A model generated the notes under the pieces. The model made no database searches and was not told the origin of the DNA. It worked only from the letters and a program-made list of their open reading frames with translations. The position numbers and the translations under genes are program-made. A DNA stretch of 64,000 nucleotides, from assembly GCA_965204655.1 (NCBI GenBank), contig OZ241998.1, positions 806,001-870,000 of the forward strand, read 5' to 3'. Numbering within the stretch: the first letter of the stretch is position 1; each line of letters starts with the position of its first letter. Source of the DNA: CATQHL01 sp965204655. GTDB taxonomy: Bacteria > Actinomycetota > Acidimicrobiia > Acidimicrobiales > CATQHL01. Shown here in pieces: positions 43,631 through 52,751 of this stretch.

Positions 43631-45469
43631 ATGCCGATGAGCGCTGAACCGACCCTCTCTGAAGCCGTGAGCCGAAAGGGCGGCATCCCAGGGCGCGACC
43701 TGCACCGCTGGGTGTCGGAGTGGAAAGCCGTCCTGCAGCCCGACGACGTGCACTTCTGCGACGGAAGCGAGAACGAGAACGAGCGGCTGTGCAGCCTTCT
43801 GGCAACCCTGGGCACATTCCGCAGGCTCAACCCCGACCTCCGTCCGAGGAGTTTCCTGGCAAACTCTCACCCTGCAGACGTCGCCAGGGTAGAAAACCGG
43901 ACGTTCATAGCCTCCCGCTCCCCCGCCGACGCCGGCCCGACCAACAACTGGCGCGACCCTGACGCCCTGAAATCGGAGATGCTTGAGCTCTACCGAGGCG
44001 CCATGCGGGGGCGAACCATGTACGTAGTGCCCTTCAGCATGGGGCCTCTGGGCTCGCGCTTTTCCCGAGTCGGGGTGCAGCTCACCGACTCCGCCTACGT
44101 AGTGGTGAACTCCAGAATCATGACCCGCATGGGCGGAGGCGTTCTAGCCAACCTGAACGAAGACGACACGTTCGTCCCCTGTGTCCATTCGGTGGGGGCG
44201 CCTCTAGTCAACGGGGAATCCGACATTGCGTGGCCGTGCAATCCCGACAACCGCTACATCGCCCACTTCCCCGAGACCCGCGAGATTTGGTCGTTCGGCT
44301 CCGGCTACGGCGGCAACGCCCTGTTGGGCAAGAAGTGCCTGGCGCTGAGAATCGCCTCCGTGATGGCCAGAGACGAAGGGTGGCTGGCCGAACACATGCT
44401 CATCCTGAGCGCCCAGTCGCCGAGCGGACGCAAGCACTACGTGGCGGCGGCCTTCCCGTCGGGCTGCGGCAAGACCAACATGGCGATGATGATCCCTACT
44501 CTGCCTGGCTGGAAGGTGAAGACCCTGGGAGACGACATCGCCTGGCTTCGCTTCGGCAAAGACGGCCGGCTGCGGGCGATTAACCCCGAAAACGGGTTCT
44601 TCGGCATAGCCCCAGGCACCTCTGAGGAGACGAATCCGAACGCCCTCAGAGCGCTAAAAGAGAACTGCATCTTCACCAACGTGGCGCTGACCCCCAAGGA
44701 CGACGTCTGGTGGCAAGGTCTCAGCACCCACCCACCCGCGGGCGTCGTTTCCTGGAAGGGCGAGCCTTGGACGTCGAAGGATGAGGAGCCGCCCGCGCAT
44801 CCCAACGCCCGCTTCACGGCCCCCGCCGCCCAGTGCCCGTCAATTGCGCCCGAGTGGGACGACCCCGAAGGCGTGCCGCTTTCAGCGATCGTCTTCGGAG
44901 GCAGACGGGCGAACGTGGGGCCGTTGGTGACGGCCGCCCGCAATTGGCGCCACGGGGTGTTCATGGGTTCGATACTCAGTTCGGAGACCACTGCCGCGGC
45001 CGTAGGCGAGGTTGGGCGGGTGCGTTTTGACCCCTTCGCCATGCGCCCCTTCTGCGGCTACCACATGGGCGACTACATGAGCCACTGGCTGGAGATGGGC
45101 GAGCGGAGCGACCCGGAGTTGCTCCCTCAGATCTTCTGCGTCAACTGGTTCCGGCGAGGCAGCAACGGACGTTTCCTCTGGCCCGGCTTTGGCGAGAACT
45201 CCCGCGTGCTGCGCTGGATAATCGAACGGGTGGAAGGCGCAGCGGACGCCGTGGAGACGCCGCTGGGCCGCCTCCCTGCCGCCGACGACCTAGACGTCTC
45301 CGGGCTTTCTCTGCCCGCTGACGACCTTAACGAACTCCTGCAGGTGAACGCCGAAGCCTGGAAAGACGAGACGAAACTCATTCGTTCTCACTACGAGTCG
45401 TTCGGCGACCGCCTTCCCGAACACCTCTGGCAGGAACTGGAACGGCTGGAACGGCTGCTGCTCAACTGA
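43631..45469 (+). CDS. pckG: Phosphoenolpyruvate carboxykinase (GTP)
   Basis: 612 residues (610 if Met3 is the start). Interconverts oxaloacetate and PEP at the entry to gluconeogenesis. GTP-class features: SMGPLGSRFSRVGVQLTDS, the P-loop FPSGCGKTNMAMM (about residue 275), TLGDDIAWLRFGKDG, NPENGFFGIAPGTS, and FCGYHMGDYMSHWL with WFRRGSNGRFLWPGFGENSR. Stands alone; the 174-base C-rich leader shows no evident regulator site. Confidence 0.97.
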   Translation: MPMSAEPTLSEAVSRKGGIPGRDLHRWVSEWKAVLQPDDVHFCDGSENENERLCSLLATLGTFRRLNPDLRPRSFLANSHPADVARVENRTFIASRSPADAGPTNNWRDPDALKSEMLELYRGAMRGRTMYVVPFSMGPLGSRFSRVGVQLTDSAYVVVNSRIMTRMGGGVLANLNEDDTFVPCVHSVGAPLVNGESDIAWPCNPDNRYIAHFPETREIWSFGSGYGGNALLGKKCLALRIASVMARDEGWLAEHMLILSAQSPSGRKHYVAAAFPSGCGKTNMAMMIPTLPGWKVKTLGDDIAWLRFGKDGRLRAINPENGFFGIAPGTSEETNPNALRALKENCIFTNVALTPKDDVWWQGLSTHPPAGVVSWKGEPWTSKDEEPPAHPNARFTAPAAQCPSIAPEWDDPEGVPLSAIVFGGRRANVGPLVTAARNWRHGVFMGSILSSETTAAAVGEVGRVRFDPFAMRPFCGYHMGDYMSHWLEMGERSDPELLPQIFCVNWFRRGSNGRFLWPGFGENSRVLRWIIERVEGAADAVETPLGRLPAADDLDVSGLSLPADDLNELLQVNAEAWKDETKLIRSHYESFGDRLPEHLWQELERLERLLLN

Positions 45470-45790
45470 CCAGTTGACAACTGACTAGCGGGCGCCCCTC
45501 TCGGCGGGCGCCCTCCTCAATCGCCCGCCGGTCGCCGCGGCCCTCGCCACCCGCCGCCCGCCAGCCGACACAAACCCCTCGCCACCCGCCTCTCGCCAGT
45601 CGCCGCGCCCTCGTCTCGGCCCCCTCGCCAAACCCGGGGGCGTAACCTCTCGCCGCCCGCGCAGACCTCTCACTGACTGCCCCTTCGCCCTCCGCCGTCA
45701 GCGGAAATTTCTACTGTCGGAATAAAACGTCAGGTTCCTTCGTTGACTCAATTGAACATCAAGCAAAAAACACAAGAAAGGAGCCAAAGT
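45470..45790. other. C-rich gene-free stretch between pckG and hsp20
   Basis: Just after the pckG stop the palindromic GGGCGCCC occurs twice (about 45490-45513) and could form a terminator stem without a T-run. Then come imperfect repeats of CTCGCCACCCGCC (about 45520-45600), low complexity. The last 60 bases are AT-rich and should hold the hsp20 promoter, but I cannot assign the boxes or a heat-shock operator with confidence. Confidence 0.5.
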
Positions 45791-46252
45791 ATGTTCTTAA
45801 GACCCTTGACCCCCAGCCTCAACTTGGAGAACCTCCTCCTGTCGCTCGGCTCACCCCGCCGGAGTTGGACAGGACTCGACGGGGTTTTCCCCGCCGAATA
45901 CGACGTCCACCGCCTGGAGGACAGGGTGGAAGTCCTCATCGACCTGCCAGGGCTGAACCCCGACGACATCAACCTCACAGTGTCAGGACGCAGTCTGGAG
46001 ATTTCTGGACGGCGCCGCCAGCAGGCACACGAGGGCGAGACGATCAAGGCAGGGCGCTCTCACGGAGAGTTCAAATACCACATGCAGCTCGGCAGCGAGC
46101 TGGACCCCAACCGGGTAACAGCCGACTACCTTGACGGAGTACTAAAGGTAAAACTCCCCTTAGCTGAAGAGGCCAAGCCCCGCAAGATCCCCGTGGGCGC
46201 CGCCTCTTCTGCAGACGGCTCTGCGGGCGCCCTAGAGGAGTCCCAGAACTGA
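45791..46252 (+). CDS. Small heat-shock protein, Hsp20/alpha-crystallin family
   Basis: 153 residues from the ATG at 45791, chosen because AAGGAG lies 7-12 bases upstream; a longer reading to 45743 starts at a TTG. The alpha-crystallin domain covers about residues 35-130: EYDVHRLEDRVEVLIDLPGL, DINLTVSGRSLEISGRRR, FKYHMQLG and the A-x-Y-x-(D/N)-G-V-L signature ADYLDGVLKVKLPLAEEAKP. ATP-independent holdase chaperone. Confidence 0.94.
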   Translation: MFLRPLTPSLNLENLLLSLGSPRRSWTGLDGVFPAEYDVHRLEDRVEVLIDLPGLNPDDINLTVSGRSLEISGRRRQQAHEGETIKAGRSHGEFKYHMQLGSELDPNRVTADYLDGVLKVKLPLAEEAKPRKIPVGAASSADGSAGALEESQN

Positions 46253-46276
46253 CTCCCACCTAAACCCGACGCCGCG

Positions 46277-46341
46277 CTGCGCCGCGCACGAAGGTTCAAA
46301 CGCTCCGCCAACCCGAGCCGAGTTCTTCATGCGCGGCGCAG
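46277..46341. terminator. Long stem-loop followed by a C12 tract
   Basis: CTGCGCCGCGCA (46277-46288) is exactly complementary to TGCGCGGCGCAG (46330-46341). A further GAAG/CTTC pair (46290-46293 with 46325-46328) extends the stem after one mismatch, leaving a 31-base loop. It lies between the converging hsp20 and membrane-protein genes, so bidirectional termination is plausible. Twelve consecutive C residues follow at 46351-46362. Confidence 0.45.
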
Positions 46342-46378
46342 TTGCGAACGCCCCCCCCCCCCTCTTCCTTCAACTCAC

Positions 46379-46741
46379 TCAGCCCACGAGCGTCGCCCGT
46401 ATAGCCAACCCCATCAAAAAAAGGCCTCCCCACCCGTAGAGGAGATAACGCCACCGCTTCATTCCGGAGCGGTATCCGAACAAGATAGCTACGCACGCCA
46501 GGGTCAAGAATCCGTAGAACATGTGAAAACCCTCCAGTGGAGCGTCGGCGTCGGTCACCAACCCCACCCCCAATCCCGCCTGAACGAACAACAAACTCTG
46601 CGCCAACACGACAAACCACCAAAGAGAACGCAGACGCAAAGCGTCCACCCAGTGAGCCGCCAGAGACCACGCCCCTGCCATTCCGTTGCCGACGATCACC
46701 AGCCCGGCGAAGTGAGTATGAATCTCCCTCAGCACGCTCAA
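46379..46741 (-). CDS. Small four-helix membrane protein, function unknown
   Basis: 120 residues. Hydrophobic segments at about 12-30, 38-60, 72-90 and 98-118 give four membrane helices. Several His residues near membrane ends (IHTHFAG at 7-11, AHWVD at 29-33, GFHMFYGF near 71) could bind metal or haem, but no known motif is complete. I do not recognise the family. It lies 57 bases downstream of the PIG-L deacetylase gene in the same direction. Confidence 0.75.
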   Translation of the reverse strand: MSVLREIHTHFAGLVIVGNGMAGAWSLAAHWVDALRLRSLWWFVVLAQSLLFVQAGLGVGLVTDADAPLEGFHMFYGFLTLACVAILFGYRSGMKRWRYLLYGWGGLFLMGLAIRATLVG

Positions 46742-46798
46742 CTCCGATCCTTCCCCAAAGGAATCTCTCCTCTCACCGCCTAAGACCCCGACCTCAAC

Positions 46799-47599
46799 CT
46801 ATTCAAAGAGGTCGGTCTTGAACGCTCCGCTACGGGCGCTTCCCGCACAGGCGGCGAGCACAAACCACTCCCAGCCGAAGGTCTCCTCGAACGACTCCTC
46901 CGAAAGCGACAGGAAGAAGGACTCCGGATCGATCTGGCTGGCGTGCGCCTGCATGGCCGCCCGCTTGGCGGACGCGAACCGGCGAACGTCAATGCGGTGG
47001 GTTATCTCCCTCGCAGGCAGACCGAATTCAACGTCCGTGACCGCTTCTATGCCTTCGTCTCCCACCTTCTCGGCCAGCTCCTCGTCTACCTGGGCGCGTT
47101 CGCGCAGGAAGTCCCTGTCGGCGGTTGCCCAGAAGACCTTGGGCGTACCGGCCAGTTCGGCAGCCCGAGCGCCCACCTTGTGAACGGCAACGTGATCGGG
47201 GTGCCCGTACACGCCGTGCGGATCGTAAGTGGTGAGTACGTCCGCCCGCTCGCTCTTCAGGACAGCGGCTAGACGCTTCGCTGCGGATTCGATGTCCACG
47301 CGGCAAAACGCGTCGGGGAGTTCGGTGCTCGGAGTGCCTGCCATTCCAGAATCACGGTAACCCAGGAACACCACCCGACGACAGCCAAGCACTTCCGCCG
47401 CCCGCCAGGTCTCCCTCTCTCTCCAGAGTCCCAGTTCGCAACCAGGGTCCACCACTCCGGGCCTCTGTTCCCCCAACTCGCCGCGCGTGGCCAGTACCAG
47501 CACCACCCTGTGTCCCGCCGCCGCGGCGGCGGCCATCGTCCCCCCCGTAGCGATCGCCTCGTCGTCGGGATGGGCGTGAAAGCAAACCAGCGTGGCCAT
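46799..47599 (-). CDS. PIG-L family zinc deacetylase (mycothiol S-conjugate amidase/MshB-like)
   Basis: 266 residues from the ATG at 47599 (a TTG precedes it). Zinc motif HAHPDDEAIATGG (His10, Asp12-Asp13) and the second His motif YGHPDHVAVH near residue 131 are present. The protein resembles Mca and MshB of mycothiol metabolism: Mca cleaves mycothiol conjugates in detoxification, MshB deacetylates the precursor. Which one applies cannot be decided; length and the WEWF-containing C-terminal part slightly favour Mca-like. No other mycothiol gene is in the window. Confidence 0.88.
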   Translation of the reverse strand: MATLVCFHAHPDDEAIATGGTMAAAAAAGHRVVLVLATRGELGEQRPGVVDPGCELGLWRERETWRAAEVLGCRRVVFLGYRDSGMAGTPSTELPDAFCRVDIESAAKRLAAVLKSERADVLTTYDPHGVYGHPDHVAVHKVGARAAELAGTPKVFWATADRDFLRERAQVDEELAEKVGDEGIEAVTDVEFGLPAREITHRIDVRRFASAKRAAMQAHASQIDPESFFLSLSEESFEETFGWEWFVLAACAGSARSGAFKTDLFE

Positions 47600-47732
47600 C
47601 AAAATCAGGCTATTGAAGGCGCGGGGATACTCTGCCGCCGCAACTCCCGGCGATCCCTACCAACTCCCGGGGCCGCCCCGGCGTCCCGCCTCCTGCGGGC
47701 TCCTCCCTGGAACCCGACAACCCCTTGGGCGC

Positions 47733-48233
47733 TCACTCAGATCTGATTTTCCGATGCTCCGGCGCCCGCCGCTGGAGTCGCTGCACCTCTTGCTGGATCT
47801 TCTTCGGACGGGGAATGTAGGAAAATCTCCGAACGTGCCCACCCACTACCGAGTGGACGTAGAGGTCGCCCACCCCCAGCACCTGACCCCAGGCGGACTG
47901 AAACGCCCTCAGTCGGGCGATCTTGCGCAGGTCGAGTTGGATGCCGCTCGGACGCAACGAGCCGCTCCAATAGACGACTCTAAGATTGGTGAATATCAAG
48001 CGCGTCCTCATCCACTTTAAGAACCTCAGCACGCTGATAGCGGCGGCCGTCACGAACTGGGCGATGCCCAGCGCCAGGATCACGGCCCTGACGACCCCGT
48101 TCCAGCCCTCCGGCGTCAGCAGCACCACCGCAATCATCACCGCCAAGGACGGCAGGAAGACGAACACAGGCCCGCTCAGGTAAGTCCAGTGAGGTCTGAT
48201 CTCAACAACCGCCTCCTCGCCTTCGGAAAACAT
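47733..48233 (-). CDS. Membrane protein with bacterial PH domain
   Basis: 166 residues from the ATG at 48233 (GTG 48251 is an alternative; the frame is open further but without similarity). Two membrane helices (about 18-38 and 48-68) are followed by a bacterial PH domain: RTRLIFTNLRVVYWSGSLRP, LDLRKIARLRAFQSAWGQVL and GVGDLYVHSV. The C terminus is basic (RPKKIQQEVQRLQRR). Role unknown. Confidence 0.85.
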   Translation of the reverse strand: MFSEGEEAVVEIRPHWTYLSGPVFVFLPSLAVMIAVVLLTPEGWNGVVRAVILALGIAQFVTAAAISVLRFLKWMRTRLIFTNLRVVYWSGSLRPSGIQLDLRKIARLRAFQSAWGQVLGVGDLYVHSVVGGHVRRFSYIPRPKKIQQEVQRLQRRAPEHRKIRSE

Positions 48234-48310
48234 TTCAGGGGGGAAGGACACAGGAAAATAGTAACTTGCGCAGACGTCCGGGCTCGCGCAGGCCGGCGTC
48301 TGTCCGGACT

Positions 48311-48655
48311 TCAGTCGTAACCCAATTCTTCCAGCCGTTCGTCGGATATTCCAAAGTGGTGTGCGACCTCGTGAACCACCGTCACGTGTATCTGTCGGAT
48401 CACTTCCGACTCCTCCTCGGAGAGGGCGCAAATGGGGTTGCGGTAGATGAATATGCGGTCAGGCATAATCATCCCGGAATAGCCCTCCCGATCGGTCAGC
48501 GGGATGCCTTCATAAAGACCGAGCAGGCCAGGCTCTTCGTCAGATTCGTCTTCCACGAAGACGGCGAGGTTGTCAACACAATCCCAGATCTCATCGGGGA
48601 TGTGATCGATGGCTTCCTCCACCAGTTCCTTAAACCGATCCCGCGACAATTTCAC
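48311..48655 (-). CDS. Zincin-like metallopeptidase family protein
   Basis: 114 residues from a GTG at 48655, the point where similarity begins. Motif HEVAHHFG at residues 95-102 gives the HExxH zinc site, followed by DERLEELGYD at the end. Earlier blocks DEIWDCVDNLAVFVEDE and GLLGLYEGIPLTDRE match the small 'metallopeptidase family protein' group found in actinobacteria. Substrate unknown. The frame continues upstream only through a low-complexity region. Confidence 0.88.
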   Translation of the reverse strand: MKLSRDRFKELVEEAIDHIPDEIWDCVDNLAVFVEDESDEEPGLLGLYEGIPLTDREGYSGMIMPDRIFIYRNPICALSEEESEVIRQIHVTVVHEVAHHFGISDERLEELGYD

Positions 48656-48875
48656 CGACGCCCAAGCTACTCCACTCCGCTCCCTCGGCCCTGCTAACGC
48701 CGCTCCACGCCGCCCCGTCCCGCGGCCCCTGCCCGCGGCCCGCGCCCCGCTCCCCCCGCTCTCCTGGCCGCGCCCCCTCGACCCGCTCCCCCTCCACCCC
48801 GCGCCCGCCGACGCTCCCCCGTCCCGCGTCCCCTGGCCCGCCCCCGTCCCGCGCCCGCCGAGAGACACCCAACGC
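48656..48875. repeat. Very C-rich low-complexity stretch
   Basis: 220 bases between the metallopeptidase and LhgO-like genes. The plus strand is dominated by C with CCCGCGGCCC, CCCCGTCCCGCG and CCGCGCCC words, about 48700-48860, and repeated CCCGTCCCGCG. All frames stay open because of composition, which creates false ORFs on both strands. No gene or clear signal seen. Confidence 0.6.
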
Positions 48876-50081
48876 TCAGCGAGACAGGCGGGACGCCGCC
48901 AGAGCGGCAACGTACCTGCCAATAGCCAGCGAAGCCGTGGCCGCCGGCGAAGGCGCGTTCAAGACATGAAGGCATCCGGGCGACTGCTCAATCAGGAAGT
49001 CGTCAACGAGCCTGCCGTCTGGACGAACCGCCTGCGCCCTCACGCCAGCGCCCGAAGGCAACAGGTCGTCGTGCCTCACCTCCGGCAGCAGAACCCGAGC
49101 GGAACGGGCGTACATCCGCCGGGAGCGGGAGCGCAAGACCTCCCCCGCTCCGGCTCTCCAGTGCCTGCCTGCCAGCCGCCAGAAGCCTCCGTAGCCGAGC
49201 ATTTCGCGCACGTCCGCTAGGACGGGACGACGGCCTCTGTAGTGCTCGCGCCCTAGGGCCGCTACGGCGTTGGGGCCGACCTCCACGACGTCGTCAACCC
49301 GTCGGGTGAAGTGAACGCCCAAGAACGGGAACGTCGGATCGGCCACCGGATATATCAACGCCTTGACCAAGGGGGCTGCCCGGTCGCTGAGTCGGTAATA
49401 CTCACCGCGGAAGGGGACGATCTGAACTGGCGGGGCAAGTCCGGCGAGGCGGGCCACCTTGTCGGAGTGCAAGCCCGCGCAGTTCACTAAAAGCCGAGCA
49501 CTGACGGACTTCCCGCCTGCCGTCAGGTGCACTTGGGAGCCGCTCTTCCACGCTTTCACGCTCTCCAGCGGGCTGTTCCGGAAAAGATCGCCGGCCAGCG
49601 CCGCTGCTAAGCGCTCCGCCGCCGCCCTGAAATCAACCACCGAGGTATCAGGCACATAGAGTCCTGCCTTAGCGGCGGCGTGCGGTTCAATCTCCCTGAG
49701 TTCCCCACTTCTTAGTAAGCGCACCCCGTCCAAGCCGTTGGCTAAGGCTCGGCGCCGGAGCTCCTCCAACCGAGAGATCTCGGCGGCGTCGGCGGCCGCC
49801 ACCACCTTGCCGCAACGCCTAAGAGGTATTCCCTCGGCTTCGCAGAACTCCGTCATCAATAAGCGCCCCTTGACACACAAGTCTGCCTTGAGCGAACCGG
49901 GAGGGTAATAAAGGCCGCTGTGCAGCACGCCGCTGTTATGACTGGTCTGATGGCACCCAACCCGGCTTTCTTTCTCAATGACGCACAAGTCAACGCCGCG
50001 TAGCCGTTCGGCTAGCGACCGAGCGACCGCCAGGCCGACGATTCCGGCGCCGATCACCGCAACGTCGTAGTCGGCGGCCAA
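48876..50081 (-). CDS. FAD-dependent oxidase, L-2-hydroxyglutarate oxidase (LhgO)-like
   Basis: 401 residues. The FAD-binding Rossmann start VAVIGAGIVGLAVARSLAER (G11-x-G13-x2-G16) is followed by QTSHNSGVLHSGLYYPPGSLKA, highly typical of LhgO/L2HGDH. LLVNCAGLHSDKVARLAGL and PFRGEYYRL also fit. Oxidises L-2-hydroxyglutarate to 2-oxoglutarate by family knowledge. It borders the lipoprotein array, about 110 bases from it. Confidence 0.9.
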   Translation of the reverse strand: MAADYDVAVIGAGIVGLAVARSLAERLRGVDLCVIEKESRVGCHQTSHNSGVLHSGLYYPPGSLKADLCVKGRLLMTEFCEAEGIPLRRCGKVVAAADAAEISRLEELRRRALANGLDGVRLLRSGELREIEPHAAAKAGLYVPDTSVVDFRAAAERLAAALAGDLFRNSPLESVKAWKSGSQVHLTAGGKSVSARLLVNCAGLHSDKVARLAGLAPPVQIVPFRGEYYRLSDRAAPLVKALIYPVADPTFPFLGVHFTRRVDDVVEVGPNAVAALGREHYRGRRPVLADVREMLGYGGFWRLAGRHWRAGAGEVLRSRSRRMYARSARVLLPEVRHDDLLPSGAGVRAQAVRPDGRLVDDFLIEQSPGCLHVLNAPSPAATASLAIGRYVAALAASRLSR

Positions 50082-50099
50082 AAACCTACTCCCGCTCGC

Positions 50100-50165
50100 G
50101 GTGAAATACTATCATCAGCAGTCCTCGTAACCCTGGCTTCGCGGGTGTCTGCCTTAAAGGAAAGA
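50100..50165 (-). pseudogene. Remnant of a lipoprotein C-terminal extension at the array edge
   Basis: Minus-strand bases about 50165-50120 can be read as KADTREARVTRT, closely matching KADTREVGADHLSECT in the extension of the lipoprotein at 59948-61438. It lies after the stop of the neighbouring two-module lipoprotein, whose second module lacks this extension. This looks like the decayed 3' end of that module. Confidence 0.55.
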
Positions 50166-50175
50166 GTGGGGTTGG

Positions 50176-50219
50176 AACGATCATTTCTGCACATCCTAAC
50201 GATCATTTCTGCATATCCT
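50176..50219. repeat. 22-bp tandem repeat spanning the stop of the last lipoprotein gene
   Basis: AACGATCATTTCTGCACATCCT (quoted in two parts: AACGATCATTTCTG, CACATCCT) occurs at 50176-50197 and again at 50198-50219 with one difference (T for C). The TAG stop of the lipoprotein gene falls at the junction, so the last codons (CRNDR) come from one copy. Confidence 0.85.
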
Positions 50220-52724
50220 CCCGAGTACAGGGAACGCGTTCCTGTATTTCGCCTCGTCCTCCTCGCGAAAATCTATTTCTAACTCCTCCGGCCAGATCTG
50301 AGCGATCTCTTCTTCTGTAAGGTCTTGAAGACGGGGATAAGCTGAGAGTTCTTCAACAGTGGGGCGTATGCGGCGAACAGGCAAGGCTAATAACTCGTCG
50401 TAAATACTGTACAACAACTCCGCCGCGGGGCGCAGCACCAACGGCAACCCCAAGTCGAACACCATGCTTCTGATCTCCGGGGCGGTCACTTCCAAGAGGA
50501 CACGCCTGAACACACGATTCGCGTCCACCGGCGGGGTTTCCCATTCTAACTCGATCCCCCGCTCCTCGGCCTCCCGCTCCAAATGCCACACCCTCAAGTT
50601 ACGGGACTGCCAAGGGCGAAACCCATTCCCAATCCCAATCCCAGTTTCCGTCCAGTGCCAACTCACGATGTGTTTTACACGCAAGACAGCCCAACAAAAC
50701 GCCCCCACAGACGTGGAAAGATCATGATCCTCCCACAACCTGTTATCATACTCCGCTTGATCACGCACGCCAAAAGCGAAACCCTTGACATCGTAATCCG
50801 AATACTCCTCAGCGAACCGCCCATCATAATAATTTAAAACCTCAGTATCCCGAGGCCCAGCCATCCGTTCCTCGTTCTCGTTCGCGTACTCAGCCAACTC
50901 CTCCTCACTATAACCGCCCGCCCGCGCCAAATCCCAACCACTTCTCCGCTCCGCTAACTTACCCAACCCCTCCTCAGTAAGAAACCCATTCTCCCCAGCC
51001 AATCTACCCAACAACTCAGGCACATCCCACTGCTCAGCCGCGTCCACCACGTCCGCATACTTCTCCTCCCCTAACACTCTCTTCAACCTCTCCACCCCTT
51101 CAGCGGAAACAACCCCGTCAACAAACTCAGCACGCTTCAACTCCTCAGAACGCTCCAGAAGCTCGCCGAAACGCTCTAATGCTTCCTCTGCTTCCTCATT
51201 GACAGTACATTCCGATTGGCGCTCTTCGTAACTGGCTTCGCGGGCATAGAAAAGAGGACAGGATTCAATGGGGCCGTCAATGCCCTCCAATATATCCTCA
51301 ATTTCCTCCCTAATGTCATCCTCAATGTCTTCAAACATACCTAACATACCGTCGCCGCCGCACCATATACTGAGCATCTCGGCTGTTTCCGGCACTTCCC
51401 AGGGCGGGCAGGCGCTCTCCAACTCCGGGAAGCGTTCTTTGCACTCAGCGTTGAGAATCTCTCTGACTTCATCGCCTAGCAACACATCCATCGCGTTCTT
51501 GTATTTCTCCTTGTCCTCCTCTCGGTAATCTATTTCGAGTCTTTCCGGCCAGATCTGCGTGATCGCTTCTTCTGTGAGATCACTCAGACGGCGATAACCG
51601 GAGAGTTCTTCTAGCGTGGGGCGGATACGGCGGACGGGCAGAGCTAACAACTCATCGTAGAAATTGTATAACGCTTCCGCCGCAGGGCGCAGCACCGACG
51701 GCAACCCCGAGGCGAACACCACACTTCTAATCTCCGGAGCGGTCGCTTCTAAGAGAACACGCCTGAACACACGATCCGCGTCTAGCGGCGGGGTTTCCCA
51801 TTCTAACTCGATCCCCCGCTCCTCGGCCTCCCGCTCCAAATGCCACACCTTCAAGTTACGGGACGCCCAAGGGCGAAACCCATCCCTAATCTCAGTGTCC
51901 GTCCGACTCTCGATGTGCCTGACACGCAAGACAACCCAACAAAACGCCCCCACAGGCGTGGAACGATCATTCTCCTCCCACAACCGCTCCCACACCCGGT
52001 TATCACGCTCCGCATCAGCACGCTCATAAAAAGCATAAGCCTTGACATCCTCATCCGAATACTCATCAACGAATCGCCCCTCAAAATCCGAAACATCAAT
52101 ATCCAGAGGCCGAGCCATCTGTGCCTCGCTCTCGTTCGCGTACTCAGCCAACACCTCCTCACTATAAGCATACGCCTCCCTCGCCAAATCCTCACCACTT
52201 CTCCGCTCCGCTAACTTACTCAACCCCTCCTCGGTGAGGAACCCGTTCTCCCCAGCCAACCTACCCAACAACACCCCACTGTCCGCTGCCACAAGCTCAG
52301 GATGATACGACTCAGAGGCACCCAGCGACTCAGCTTCTTCCAACACAGCTGCATACTTGTCCTCCCCTAACACTCTCCTCAACCTCTCCAACCCTTCCTC
52401 GCTAACCCCCACCTCATCGGTAACAACCCTGCTAAGCGGCTCAAGCGACTCGACGCCGCTAGACACCTCCCCTCCTCCGTTTTCTTCCCCCTCCTGAACA
52501 ACGACATTCTCCTCAACACCAGTAGTAGTAACACCGCCCGGCGACGGAAGGGGAGAATCTGAAGCGGGAGGCGCCGAACTGCCGCCAGCGCCACTACTAC
52601 CATCCGAAGCAGGGGAACTTCCGCCCGATTCTTCTGAGGCAGCGGACACGCACCCAGCAGACAGCAACACAGCAGTGGCTGCGCACGTCCACCAAGCTCC
52701 CCTGACACGCTGATTGTTAAACAT
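50196..52724 (-). CDS. Two-module lipoprotein of the array (family unrecognised)
   Basis: 842 residues. The signal peptide ends in LLSAGC (lipid Cys25), followed by SAASEESGG and a Ser/Gly/Pro/Glu linker to about residue 95. Two copies of the array's domain follow: module 1 (about 100-525) with a helical LERLRRVLGEDKYA part, AFCWVVLRVRHIE, WHLEREAEERGIELEWETPP, AECKERFPELESACPPWEV and a C-terminal extension with CPLF and SECTVNEEA; module 2 (about 545-842) without its own signal and cut short after EEDEAKYRNA. It looks like a fusion of two tandem genes. Good AGGGAGG sequence before the ATG. Function unknown; see the array findings. Confidence 0.85.
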   Translation of the reverse strand: MFNNQRVRGAWWTCAATAVLLSAGCVSAASEESGGSSPASDGSSGAGGSSAPPASDSPLPSPGGVTTTGVEENVVVQEGEENGGGEVSSGVESLEPLSRVVTDEVGVSEEGLERLRRVLGEDKYAAVLEEAESLGASESYHPELVAADSGVLLGRLAGENGFLTEEGLSKLAERRSGEDLAREAYAYSEEVLAEYANESEAQMARPLDIDVSDFEGRFVDEYSDEDVKAYAFYERADAERDNRVWERLWEENDRSTPVGAFCWVVLRVRHIESRTDTEIRDGFRPWASRNLKVWHLEREAEERGIELEWETPPLDADRVFRRVLLEATAPEIRSVVFASGLPSVLRPAAEALYNFYDELLALPVRRIRPTLEELSGYRRLSDLTEEAITQIWPERLEIDYREEDKEKYKNAMDVLLGDEVREILNAECKERFPELESACPPWEVPETAEMLSIWCGGDGMLGMFEDIEDDIREEIEDILEGIDGPIESCPLFYAREASYEERQSECTVNEEAEEALERFGELLERSEELKRAEFVDGVVSAEGVERLKRVLGEEKYADVVDAAEQWDVPELLGRLAGENGFLTEEGLGKLAERRSGWDLARAGGYSEEELAEYANENEERMAGPRDTEVLNYYDGRFAEEYSDYDVKGFAFGVRDQAEYDNRLWEDHDLSTSVGAFCWAVLRVKHIVSWHWTETGIGIGNGFRPWQSRNLRVWHLEREAEERGIELEWETPPVDANRVFRRVLLEVTAPEIRSMVFDLGLPLVLRPAAELLYSIYDELLALPVRRIRPTVEELSAYPRLQDLTEEEIAQIWPEELEIDFREEDEAKYRNAFPVLGRICRNDR

Positions 52725-52751
52725 GGACTCCTCCCTGCTCTCTCTGTTCGA

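Noticed and set aside
45485..45673. Arg/Gly-rich 62-residue reading frame on the minus strand
   Set aside because: It lies wholly in a C-rich repeat stretch where frames stay open through composition alone; no family pattern or ribosome site.
45720..45790. HspR (HAIR) or CIRCE operator before hsp20
   Set aside because: TTGACTCAATTG and CATCAAG only loosely resemble half sites; no proper inverted repeat with the required spacing was found.
48609..49220. 203-residue reading frame on the plus strand
   Set aside because: Antisense to two good genes and to the C-rich gap, with a Pro/Arg composition typical of shadow frames.
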